The notes under the pieces: generated by a model
What the model was told of the DNA's origin: nothing
Databases searched by the model: none
Seen by the model: only the letters and a program-made list of their open reading frames with translations
Shown here: positions 7,231 to 14,740 of the stretch, piece by piece
How the letters are laid out: each line of letters begins with the position of its first letter
Numbering within the stretch: the first letter of the stretch is position 1
Program-made: the position numbers and the translations under genes
IMG/VR virus record: IMGVR_UViG_3300023184_000120
Span: 1 to 62,833 of that record
Strand: one strand, 5' to 3'
DNA: 62,833 bases
Source of the DNA: a virus

Positions 7231-7892
7231 AAAAACCAGCATGGTCACACAGCAGCCTTAAAGATTTTGAAGGTTGCCAGCGCAGGTATCACGAGGTCAA
7301 GGTCTTAAAGAAGTACCCCTTCCAAGAGACTGAAGCCACGCGGTACGGCAATCAGGTACATCAGGCGATTGAAGACTACATCAGGGATCAAAAGCCTATA
7401 CCGCCTGAGTACGAGCAGTTCCAGCCTGTCGTGGACGCCATGCTCAAGAAGCCCGGAAGAAAGCTAGCAGAGTATGAGATGGCGCTACGCGCTGACCTTA
7501 CGCCTACTAACTGGAAAGCACCTGATGTTTGGGTGCGGGGCATCGCTGACATTCTGATCGTTGACGACGAGAATCTTACGGCATGGGTGGGCGACTGGAA
7601 GACCGGCAACAACAAGTACCCCGACAGGGATCAGCTTGTACTAATGTCGCTCATGGTGTTCCAACACTTCCCACACATCCGTAAGGTTAACTCTGCGTTG
7701 CTGTTCATCGTAAAAAATGATATGGTGAAGATGCAGATGACACGCGATCAATCTGAAGCCTTCTGGTGGAAGTATCGTGAGCGTACTGCGCGTCTTGAAG
7801 CATGTTTTGAGACAGACGTATGGAACCCAAATCAAACCCCACTATGCGGCTGGTGTCAGGTCACTGGCTGTGAGTTCAACCCTAAGCATTAG
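7227..7892 (+). CDS. PD-(D/E)XK exonuclease, RecB/Cas4-like
   Basis: 221 residues. The N terminus SHSSLKDFEGCQRRYHEVK is typical of the RecB-family nuclease domain, followed by the YGNQVHQAIEDYI helix (His of motif I). The catalytic core is VGDWKTG (D-x-K) in the middle, with a Gln-containing helix after it (DQLVLMSLMVF). The C-terminal end has two Cys (CGWCQVTGC), possibly a Cas4-like metal or Fe-S site. Probable role: exonuclease in recombination, replication or host DNA degradation. It overlaps the gene before it. Confidence 0.88.
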   Translation: MKKPAWSHSSLKDFEGCQRRYHEVKVLKKYPFQETEATRYGNQVHQAIEDYIRDQKPIPPEYEQFQPVVDAMLKKPGRKLAEYEMALRADLTPTNWKAPDVWVRGIADILIVDDENLTAWVGDWKTGNNKYPDRDQLVLMSLMVFQHFPHIRKVNSALLFIVKNDMVKMQMTRDQSEAFWWKYRERTARLEACFETDVWNPNQTPLCGWCQVTGCEFNPKH

Positions 7893-7900
7893 GAACAATC

Positions 7901-8134
7901 ATGGCCACAAGAAACTATCGGTCAGAGTACGTTAACTACCAAGGCAAACCCGATCAGATCAAGAAGCGAGCAGAGCGCGTTAAGGCTCGCCGGATGATGG
8001 AGAAGACGGGAGCAGCCACCAAGGGTGACGGCAAAGATGTGGATCACATCACGCCCATGCGCTCAGGCGGCACATCAGCCAAAGGTAACTTGCGTATGCG
8101 TAGCAAATCTGCCAACAGAGCAGACAATAAATAA
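7901..8134 (+). CDS. Small HNH-type endonuclease-like protein (77 aa)
   Basis: ATG 7901. The C-terminal half reads DVDHITPMRSGGTSAKGNL ... NR, the core of the HNH fold (the DH pair, Pro and GG turn, Asn-Leu, then Asn). The N-terminal half is strongly basic. The length is at the minimum for an HNH domain. Possibly a structure-specific nuclease of the replication module or a remnant homing enzyme. Confidence 0.75.
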   Translation: MATRNYRSEYVNYQGKPDQIKKRAERVKARRMMEKTGAATKGDGKDVDHITPMRSGGTSAKGNLRMRSKSANRADNK

Positions 8135-8148
8135 TCCTCGGAGAAGCA

Positions 8149-9708
8149 ATGGAAATTGTAGAAGACAGAGCACTTATCTTACGAACAAGGAACCCGCACA
8201 AATACTCAATCATCCCTAAGAGCAAAGCCATGCTTCGTGCAGACGGAGGCTATGATGTTGCTGTGTACTGGGGTCTTGATGAAGCGCGGGTCTTGCGTAA
8301 CCTAGGTGTAAAAGATGTACCTTCGCCTATCACTAGGCGCTACGATTGGCCGGGGCGATACACGCCAATGGCTCATCAAATCGAGACGTCAGCGTTCCTC
8401 ACGCTGTACAGAAGAGCCTTCGTGTTTTCCGAACCCGGCACGGGCAAGACACTGTCTGCATTGTGGGCGGCTGACTACTTGATGAAGTTAGGTAAGGTGC
8501 GCAGGGTTCTCATTCTGTGCCCCTTGTCCATCATGCATAGCGCATGGATGGGTGACCTTAACAACAGTATTATTCATCGCTCTGCCGTTATCGCGCACCA
8601 TGCTCAGGCTAGTCGGCGCATTGAGATGATCCAGCGTGACTACGAGATTGTGATTACCAACTACGAAGGCTTGAACCTGATTGCCGACGAGGTGCGTAAC
8701 GATGGCCGCTTTGACCTTGTGATTGTTGACGAAGCCAACGCATACAAGACACCCACGACACGCAGATGGAAGTCTCTTAACTCAATCCTTACGCCAACCA
8801 CGTACCTGTGGATGATGACGGGCACACCAGCGTCTCAGTCACCAGTGGATGCGTATGGCTTGGCTAAGTTGGTTAACCCTGATGGTGTGCCTAAGTTCTT
8901 TACTGCGTGGCGCGACAAAGTGATGAACAAGGTGACGCTGTTCAAGTGGGCGCCCAAGGCTGATGCCAAGGACAAGGTGCATGAGGCTCTCCAGCCAGCC
9001 ATTCGCTATACCAAAGCACAGTGCCTAGACTTACCGCCTGTCATTACCATGACGCGTGAGGTGCAGTTGACCCCGCAGCAAGCCAAGTACTACAACCTTC
9101 TCAAAGAACGTATGCTTGTGCAGACCGCAGGGGAGACCATCACAGCAGTCAATGCCGCCGCTGGTGTGAGTAAGCTGTTGCAGATCAGTTGTGGTGCGGC
9201 CTACACAGACGACAAGGAAGTTGTTGAGTTTGACTCTGCCCCTAGGCTTGCGGTACTGGAGGAGATACTGGAGGAGACTGATCGCAAGGTCATCATCTTC
9301 GCCTTGTTCCGTAGCACCATCGACACCATCAGCACATACCTCACCAAGAAGGGCATTGTCAATGAGTGCATCCACGGGGACGTAACGCCAAGCAAGCGTG
9401 GGCAAACGATCAATCGCTTCCAGACTGAAGCTGACCCGCGTGTACTGGTCATGCAGCCTGCGGCTTCTGCTCACGGCATCACGCTGACTGCCGCTGATAC
9501 TGTGGTGTTCTACGGGCCACTGATGAGTGTTGAGCAGTACATCCAGTGCTGTGCCCGTGCTGACCGCAAGGGGCAGGACTCAGACAAAGTTACTGTGATC
9601 CACATTCAGGGTAGCGCGATTGAGAGGAAGATGTTTAGTGCGTTGGCAGGGAAAGTTAGCGATAACTTACTTCTTACCGACATGTTTGAAACTGAAATTA
9701 AATCATGA
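8149..9708 (+). CDS. SNF2-family DNA helicase/translocase
   Basis: 519 residues, two RecA-like lobes. Walker A is EPGTGKT (95-101). Motif II is DEAN (194-197) in place of DEAH/DEAD. Motif III is MMTGTPASQSP. The second lobe has IIFALFR, an AAxAHGITLTAADTVVFYGP segment and motif VI ARADRKGQ (469-476). This matches the compact SNF2-like helicases of phage replication modules (compare T4 UvsW-type and D5 family context). Expected function: ATP-driven translocation, fork remodelling or branch migration. GGAGAAG precedes the start. Confidence 0.93.
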   Translation: MEIVEDRALILRTRNPHKYSIIPKSKAMLRADGGYDVAVYWGLDEARVLRNLGVKDVPSPITRRYDWPGRYTPMAHQIETSAFLTLYRRAFVFSEPGTGKTLSALWAADYLMKLGKVRRVLILCPLSIMHSAWMGDLNNSIIHRSAVIAHHAQASRRIEMIQRDYEIVITNYEGLNLIADEVRNDGRFDLVIVDEANAYKTPTTRRWKSLNSILTPTTYLWMMTGTPASQSPVDAYGLAKLVNPDGVPKFFTAWRDKVMNKVTLFKWAPKADAKDKVHEALQPAIRYTKAQCLDLPPVITMTREVQLTPQQAKYYNLLKERMLVQTAGETITAVNAAAGVSKLLQISCGAAYTDDKEVVEFDSAPRLAVLEEILEETDRKVIIFALFRSTIDTISTYLTKKGIVNECIHGDVTPSKRGQTINRFQTEADPRVLVMQPAASAHGITLTAADTVVFYGPLMSVEQYIQCCARADRKGQDSDKVTVIHIQGSAIERKMFSALAGKVSDNLLLTDMFETEIKS

Positions 9709-9715
9709 AAGGGGG

Positions 9716-9743
9716 TTGCAACCAATTGAATTACGTGTAAACT
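9716..9743 (+). promoter_or_regulatory. Candidate sigma70 promoter before the replication genes
   Basis: TTGCAA (9716-9721), 16-nt spacer, TAAACT (9738-9743), in the only sizeable gap (9709-9779) of the left early arm. It is followed at once by TGTCCAAC (9743-9750), a word that also occurs at 57263 and at both ends of the inverted-repeat block near 58.5-58.8 kb. It would drive the coiled-coil, SSB-like, HTH and primase genes. Confidence 0.45.
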
Positions 9744-9779
9744 GTCCAACCTTAGACAATAATTAAACAGGAGAAGCAA

Positions 9780-10181
9780 GTGTCAGAAGACTTAGTACCG
9801 CTAGACAAGCTAGCAAAAATCTACCGCAAACTGCGTAGCAAGATTGCCGACCTAACCCAAGAGTACGACACGCAAGTCGAAGTGCTCAAGGCGCAACAGG
9901 AAGAGATCAAGAACGCAATGAAAGACCAGATGAAGACGATGGGCGTCACATCTGTACGCACTACCGAGGGCACTGTCGTGCTGTCTGTAAAGACGCGTTA
10001 CTCCACACAGGACTGGGATGAATTCAAGAAGTTCGTCATAGCCCACGAAGCCATCGAGCTTTTGGAGAAGCGTATTGCACAGACCAACATGAAGCAGTTC
10101 TTGGAAGAAAACCCCGGGGTCGTACCGCCCGGACTTAACTCAGCCTCTGAGTACGATATCTCTGTACGTAAACCAACTTAA
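9780..10181 (+). CDS. Coiled-coil phage protein of replication region (133 aa)
   Basis: GTG start at 9780 behind AGGAGAAG. Residues 1-60 form a heptad-rich coiled coil (LRSKIADLTQEYDTQVEVLKAQ). A small beta region follows (VRTTEGTVVLSVKTRY), then helices. The layout resembles widespread phage proteins placed next to ssDNA-binding proteins. Possibly Gam-like or a recombination accessory, but this is unproven. It ends at the start of the next gene. Confidence 0.8.
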   Translation: MSEDLVPLDKLAKIYRKLRSKIADLTQEYDTQVEVLKAQQEEIKNAMKDQMKTMGVTSVRTTEGTVVLSVKTRYSTQDWDEFKKFVIAHEAIELLEKRIAQTNMKQFLEENPGVVPPGLNSASEYDISVRKPT

Positions 10182-11165
10182 ATGGAAATCAAAATGAGCA
10201 ATATTGCAATGTTCAACCCCTCAAATGTGCCGTCGTTCGCTAAGAACGCGGCTTTGTCTGCAACTACTTTGGCCTTGGCTGGCGGTGTCAACACCAGTGC
10301 CGGCATGAAGCGCGTTTCCATCAAGGGTGGCGTGTTCCGTCTGCTTGCTGGTGGCAAAGAGGTTGCCGCTATCGATGAGCGCTTCTTGGATGTGATCGTG
10401 GTCAAGGCTGCCCCCAAGGTCAGCCGTATCTTCTACGCAGGCTCCTACGACAAGGACGCGGCGGCTGCACCCCCTGACTGCACCTCTGGTGATGGTGACA
10501 AGCCCGATGCAGGCGTGAGGAACCCACAGGCTTCTAGCTGCGCCGCTTGCCCACAGAACATCGCTGGGTCGGGCAATGGTAATAGCCGTGCTTGCCGTTA
10601 CCAACAGCGTTTGGCTGTGGTTTTGGCTAACAACCCTGAAGGCGATGTGTTGCAAGTTACTCTGCCAGCTACATCCATCTTTGGCAAGGAAGAAGGCGAC
10701 AAGCGCCCACTACAGGCATACGCCCGCTTCATGGCGGCTCAGACTCCCCCTGTTAACTTGGATGCCATCGTGACCCGCATGAAGTTCGACACCAAGGCTG
10801 AGTCTCCCAAGCTGATCTTTGCACCTGTGCGTTGGTTGACTAATGACGAGTACGAGATTGTGCAGACTCAGAGCACATCAAAGGATGCTGAAAAGGCTGT
10901 ATCTTCAACCCCTGCGGCTGTGGATGGCGTTACTGCCCCTGCTCCGTTGGCTCTAGAAGGCAAACGTCCTATGGGCAAGATGCTGGATGAAGACGAGGCC
11001 GAAGCTATGGCTGAAGTTAAAGCCGCTAAGCCCAAGAAAGCCAAGGCGGTTGAGGTTGAGGCCGAAGAGGAACCCGAAGTTCGCAAGGCTCCTGCCAAGG
11101 TTGAAGCCGCCCCAGCTAAGAAGAACAAGCTGGCCGACATCGTTGCTGATTGGGACGATGAGTAA
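10182..11165 (+). CDS. Putative single-stranded DNA-binding protein
   Basis: 327 residues from ATG 10182 (ATG 10194 is equally possible, as the SD is weak). A beta-rich N-terminal region carries a Cys cluster (SSCAACPQN ... ACRYQQR), likely a zinc site as in T4 gp32-like proteins. A low-complexity Ala/Lys/Glu tail ends in DIVADWDDE, the acidic, aromatic-containing tip typical of SSBs that recruit partners. Location between helicase and primase fits. No OB fold can be proven by eye. Confidence 0.65.
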   Translation: MEIKMSNIAMFNPSNVPSFAKNAALSATTLALAGGVNTSAGMKRVSIKGGVFRLLAGGKEVAAIDERFLDVIVVKAAPKVSRIFYAGSYDKDAAAAPPDCTSGDGDKPDAGVRNPQASSCAACPQNIAGSGNGNSRACRYQQRLAVVLANNPEGDVLQVTLPATSIFGKEEGDKRPLQAYARFMAAQTPPVNLDAIVTRMKFDTKAESPKLIFAPVRWLTNDEYEIVQTQSTSKDAEKAVSSTPAAVDGVTAPAPLALEGKRPMGKMLDEDEAEAMAEVKAAKPKKAKAVEVEAEEEPEVRKAPAKVEAAPAKKNKLADIVADWDDE

Positions 11166-11171
11166 CTAAAT

Positions 11172-11222
11172 CGGGGGGAACGTCGTGCAACATGCTTGCG
11201 GACGAGCGGCTAGTACCCCCAC
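11172..11222 (+). ncRNA. Structured RNA leader upstream of HTH gene
   Basis: The 66-nt gap before the HTH gene can fold. GGGGG (11173-11178) can pair with CCCCC (11216-11220), enclosing CGTC (11181-11184)/GACG (11201-11204) stacked on GCAA (11187-11190)/TTGC (11196-11199). The following ATG at 11232 lacks a recognisable SD, so the fold may control translation. It matches no riboswitch I know. Confidence 0.4.
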
Positions 11223-11231
11223 CTTAAACAC

Positions 11232-11525
11232 ATGGCGTACTCACAAAAAATAATTGACGAGGTAGCGAAGACACCCAAGTCTCTGGGCAACCAGCTTGGG
11301 CGTTGGGCGATCCATCTTGACTTTCCGGTCACGAAGATTGCCTATGCTCTGGGCGTCTCAAGGCAGACTGTTTACAACTGGTTCACTGGCACTGAGGTGT
11401 TCGTGGCCTATCGTAACCGCGTCGAATTCTTAACTCACATAATGAAGACCTCACGCACAGCGGACGAGGCATGGAGAAAAATATGTACGGAATACAACCT
11501 CGATCCCTCACCACGCAAGAGCTAA
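11232..11525 (+). CDS. HTH DNA-binding protein (97 aa)
   Basis: Contains a clear helix-turn-helix: VTKIAYALGVSRQTVYNWF (about residues 32-51), Cro/CI or transposase-type. Helices follow on both sides. No SD is visible before ATG 11232, but the preceding RNA can form a stable stem. Likely a transcription regulator or replication-associated DNA-binding protein. It overlaps the next gene by about 40 nt. Confidence 0.8.
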   Translation: MAYSQKIIDEVAKTPKSLGNQLGRWAIHLDFPVTKIAYALGVSRQTVYNWFTGTEVFVAYRNRVEFLTHIMKTSRTADEAWRKICTEYNLDPSPRKS

Positions 11526-11665
11526 TTCGGTTTAGCGCTGAACTCATTGAACTTGATACCGGACTGCCCAAGGAGTGGCAACTAGAAGTTCTTAGACGCT
11601 TGACTGTGATGGCCCCACCTGACGGGTCAACAACTAAAGACACACGCCAACTCGAACTCTTCTGA
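11483..11665 (+). CDS. Small helical protein (60 aa)
   Basis: ATG 11483 is chosen (11471 is also in frame). GGAG at 11472-11475 fits as SD for 11483. A two-helix protein (TTQELIRFSAELIELD, KEWQLEVLRRLTVM) with the tail RQLELF, a QLxLF-like end that in other systems binds the sliding clamp. Clamp binding is speculative. It lies between the HTH and primase genes. Confidence 0.65.
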   Translation: MYGIQPRSLTTQELIRFSAELIELDTGLPKEWQLEVLRRLTVMAPPDGSTTKDTRQLELF

Positions 11666-11679
11666 CCGCAAGGACTTGA

Positions 11680-14574
11680 ATGACTCCGCTTGAGTTTTTA
11701 GCGGTTGTTCTGCCGCCGCCAGAATTTGGTCGGTACTGCGTAGCAGAACTAACTAGGACGAAAGAGCATGTCTTTGTTGACTCGCTCGATCAGACAACAA
11801 CGCCAATCAAAGGTTGGCACGATAGCAAGTTGGATGTTTACTTTGCCTTGGCTACCTTTGGCAAGGAAGACAATCGGCAAGCTACCAACGCAAGGTATGT
11901 AAAGTCCCTGTTCATCGACATGGATGGATACGCATCGAAGAAAGATGCCGCCCTTGCGCTCAATGCGTTCTTGGAGAAGACTGGCCTTGATGCCTTGGGT
12001 ACGCCCTATGTGGTGGGTTCTGGTGGCGGGTTGCACTGCTACTGGCCGCTACTCACTGCCGTTCCTATTGATTCGTGGAAGCCGGTGGCTGAGAACTTTA
12101 AACGCCTGTGCAAGCAGGAGAACATGGCCATCGACATGACCGTGACGGCTGACGCCGCCCGAGTCTTGCGTGTGCCTGATACCACCAACTTCAAGAAGAA
12201 GTACGCAACGCCGCGCCCTGTGCGCATACTGACTGAAGGCGATGTGTTCAGCTTCGAGGGGCTGGCAACTCTCATCCGAGAGAAACTGACAGGCTCAGTA
12301 TATGAGCCTGTAGCTATGCCATCACTTGACTTGCCCGGCCAGCGCCCAGCCAAGGCAACGCCCTCGGCTACGACAGTTAAGTTGTATGAGAACAGCATAA
12401 CCAAGTTCAAACCTATCTGGCTTGCTACGCAGAATGGTCGTGGCTGTGGTCAGTTAGCGAACTACGTGGAGCATGCAACCGAGGACGGCATGGAGCCGAT
12501 TTGGAGAGGCTTGCTGTCATGGACAAAGGTTTGTGAGGACGGCAACAAGGCGGCGGTGTGGCTAAGCAAGATGCATCCGTATGAGCCTGAGCGCATGAAC
12601 CAGAAGCTGCAAAGCATCAAGGGGCCATACCCCTGCGTCAAGATGGACTCAGAGAACCCCGGAGTGTGCCAGTCGTGCTCACACTGGGGCAAGATAACCA
12701 ACCCCCTGATCTTAGGGCGCGAGTTGTCTGTTGAGGTGGAAGAGAAAGAGATCGAGGTCAAGCTGACAAGTGACAGCACAGTCACTGCGAAAGAAGTCGT
12801 CAAGGTCATGCGCCCAACACCGCCACGGGGTTACGCCTACGGCACGAACGGCGGCGTGTTCATGGAGCGCATAGTAGAAGATGACGAGGGCGTCAAGTCC
12901 AAGAAGCAAGTGATGCTGTTGCCCTACGAGTTGTTCGTGGTGGACATCCTCAATAGCAACAACGACCACACTGTGCACCTGATTGCGCTCAGACCTGAAG
13001 GGGCGATAAACGTAACCATGCCGCAGAAGGCGGTGGTCAGCAAAGACGAAACGGTGAAAGCACTGGCAAGCCAAAACATAGTGGCGGCTTTTGGTGCCAA
13101 CAATGACAAAAACTTATTTGAATATGTGAGGGCATGCGTGGAAGAATCTAGCACTAACAAAGTACCAATCAAAGTTCCCGATAGCTATGGTTGGCAACCT
13201 GACAACTCGTATGTATTTGCGGGTCGTATCTTCACTAAGGGTAAACCCCCAGTCAAAGTCCCAATGCCGGGCTTGGAGAACATCACCAAGAACACCGAGC
13301 CTCGTGGCACTATGGAGCAGTGGCGCATCTTCATAGAGATGATGATTGCCAAGAAGATGTGGGATCACCTAGCCGTTTTGCTTGCGGGTGCTGGCGCACC
13401 TTTCATGCGCTTCACAGGTATCTACGGCATGACATACCACTGTGCCAGTACCGAATCTGGTACGGGTAAGACGCTTGCTCTGGAGGCTGCAGCATCGGTC
13501 TGGGGACACCCAACCCACTACCGCACAGGCAAGAGCACATCTCCTGTGGCTATGCAACAGCGCTTGGGTCTGCTCAACAGCCACCCGCTTATCACTGACG
13601 AGATCACATCCAAGAACCGAGACGACTTCGAGTGGTTGCCTGAGTTCCTATTGGACATGACCGAAGGCCGTGGCAAAGAGCGTATGGAGTCTGGCTCCAA
13701 CAAAGAGCGCCTGAACTTGTCAACTTGGATGACCAACGCTTTGATGTCATCTAACACCCACATCGTGGACTATTTGACTGGTGGCCGTACCCATTCATCT
13801 GAGGGTGAACTGCGCCGCTTGCTTGAGTTTGTGCTTGAGGACGAGTTGTCTTGGGAGCCACACGAGATTGAGATCATCAAGTCCTTGCAAGCCAACTATG
13901 CAGTAGCGGGCTACGCCCTGTCTCAGTACCTTGCTGACAATGTGGATCAGTTCCCTAAGATGGTGGGCGAAGCCGTTGCCGGTATGTACACTGAGTTCAA
14001 GGCGACCAACGATGAGCGCTTCTGGATGGCAGGGGTTGGATGCTCTATATGCGCCCTCAAAGCGTTTAAAGAGCTAGGCGTGGTGGACATACCCTATCGC
14101 CCTATTCTGAACTCCTACAAGAAGGCTGTGGACTACATGCGAGCCAGTATGAAGAGCAGTGTGCGCACCGCTGTGGATGTACTGAACTCCTACACCCGTG
14201 ACAACTATGGCAGTTTCGTAGTTATTAAACCTAGCAAGGGCGGCCTCATGGCTGAACTGGGTAGCGGCAAGGACATTGACTTGACCATCACACGCAACAA
14301 GGTGTTTGGGCGGGTGGAGCATGAGCCGATCCCCAACCACATCGACTATTTCATCGAGGAGCAACTGCTCAAGGCGTACTGTGCCACCATGAGCTTTGGA
14401 TATTCATCCTTTAAGCGCCAGCTTGAACAACTGTACAACGTAGAGTATCTTAAGAAAGATATGATGGCCAAGACCAAAGGGCCACAGATGCGGGTCACAG
14501 TTATGAAAATCAGACGTGAGATTATTGAAGCCGATGAAGTACTCCTCACTGCGCCTTCCGTGGGAGAAAGTTGA
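11680..14574 (+). CDS. AEP primase - SF3/DUF927-like helicase fusion
   Basis: 964 residues. The N-terminal part is an archaeo-eukaryotic primase domain: FIDMDG (metal-binding D80 and D82), SGGGLHCYW (S114-H119), and a downstream VTADAARVLRVPDTTN segment. A Cys/His cluster (C319, C330, C333, H335) resembles a zinc element between modules. The C-terminal part is an ATPase with Walker A ESGTGKT (592-598) and Walker B ITDE (D640, E641), like the DUF927/SF3-type helicases fused to AEP primases. It primes and unwinds DNA at the fork. AAGG precedes ATG 11680. The last 41 nt overlap the next gene. Confidence 0.9.
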   Translation: MTPLEFLAVVLPPPEFGRYCVAELTRTKEHVFVDSLDQTTTPIKGWHDSKLDVYFALATFGKEDNRQATNARYVKSLFIDMDGYASKKDAALALNAFLEKTGLDALGTPYVVGSGGGLHCYWPLLTAVPIDSWKPVAENFKRLCKQENMAIDMTVTADAARVLRVPDTTNFKKKYATPRPVRILTEGDVFSFEGLATLIREKLTGSVYEPVAMPSLDLPGQRPAKATPSATTVKLYENSITKFKPIWLATQNGRGCGQLANYVEHATEDGMEPIWRGLLSWTKVCEDGNKAAVWLSKMHPYEPERMNQKLQSIKGPYPCVKMDSENPGVCQSCSHWGKITNPLILGRELSVEVEEKEIEVKLTSDSTVTAKEVVKVMRPTPPRGYAYGTNGGVFMERIVEDDEGVKSKKQVMLLPYELFVVDILNSNNDHTVHLIALRPEGAINVTMPQKAVVSKDETVKALASQNIVAAFGANNDKNLFEYVRACVEESSTNKVPIKVPDSYGWQPDNSYVFAGRIFTKGKPPVKVPMPGLENITKNTEPRGTMEQWRIFIEMMIAKKMWDHLAVLLAGAGAPFMRFTGIYGMTYHCASTESGTGKTLALEAAASVWGHPTHYRTGKSTSPVAMQQRLGLLNSHPLITDEITSKNRDDFEWLPEFLLDMTEGRGKERMESGSNKERLNLSTWMTNALMSSNTHIVDYLTGGRTHSSEGELRRLLEFVLEDELSWEPHEIEIIKSLQANYAVAGYALSQYLADNVDQFPKMVGEAVAGMYTEFKATNDERFWMAGVGCSICALKAFKELGVVDIPYRPILNSYKKAVDYMRASMKSSVRTAVDVLNSYTRDNYGSFVVIKPSKGGLMAELGSGKDIDLTITRNKVFGRVEHEPIPNHIDYFIEEQLLKAYCATMSFGYSSFKRQLEQLYNVEYLKKDMMAKTKGPQMRVTVMKIRREIIEADEVLLTAPSVGES

Positions 14575-14740
14575 GAAAGGGCAGGGGTTCTTTGTCCCCT
14601 GCCTAGACACCGAAGCCATGAAAGAGTGGGGCTTGAAGAAAGCTTTTTCTCTCAGAATACTAGATGCCCACGCTAGCGTGGGCATCCTTAACGGCAAGCT
14701 AGGTGTTATGTTTTACCGGAAGCCTCAATCCGTTTCATAG
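14534..14740 (+). CDS. Conserved small phage protein at arm junction (68 aa)
   Basis: Starts at ATG 14534 (GTG 14516 in frame) inside the end of the primase gene. The product is a coherent small domain: LPWEKVEKGQGFFVPCLDT, then an alpha helix, then LDAHASVGILNGKLGVMFYRKP. This resembles short phage proteins I recall next to replication genes. Its last 35 nt overlap the 3' end of the opposing 11-kb gene, so the arms meet tail to tail. Two strong hairpins (14580-14603 and 14663-14686) lie inside this coding sequence. Confidence 0.7.
   Translation: MKYSSLRLPWEKVEKGQGFFVPCLDTEAMKEWGLKKAFSLRILDAHASVGILNGKLGVMFYRKPQSVS
14663..14686. repeat. Perfect 24-nt palindrome at the convergent junction
   Basis: GATGCCCACG - CTAG - CGTGGGCATC, a 10-bp stem with a four-base centre and fully self-complementary. 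It sits 20 nt before the end of the opposing large gene. It lacks a T-run on either strand, so it is not a textbook terminator, but its position suggests a bidirectional transcription barrier or mRNA 3'-end protector. Confidence 0.75.

Noticed and set aside
8149-9708. Helicase as a DEAH-box defence protein
   Set aside because: The two-lobe SNF2 layout with ARADRKGQ, and its place between nuclease and primase genes, fits phage replication better.
14663-14686. Palindrome as a classic bidirectional terminator
   Set aside because: No T-run follows on either strand and it lies within a coding sequence, so it is only listed as a repeat.
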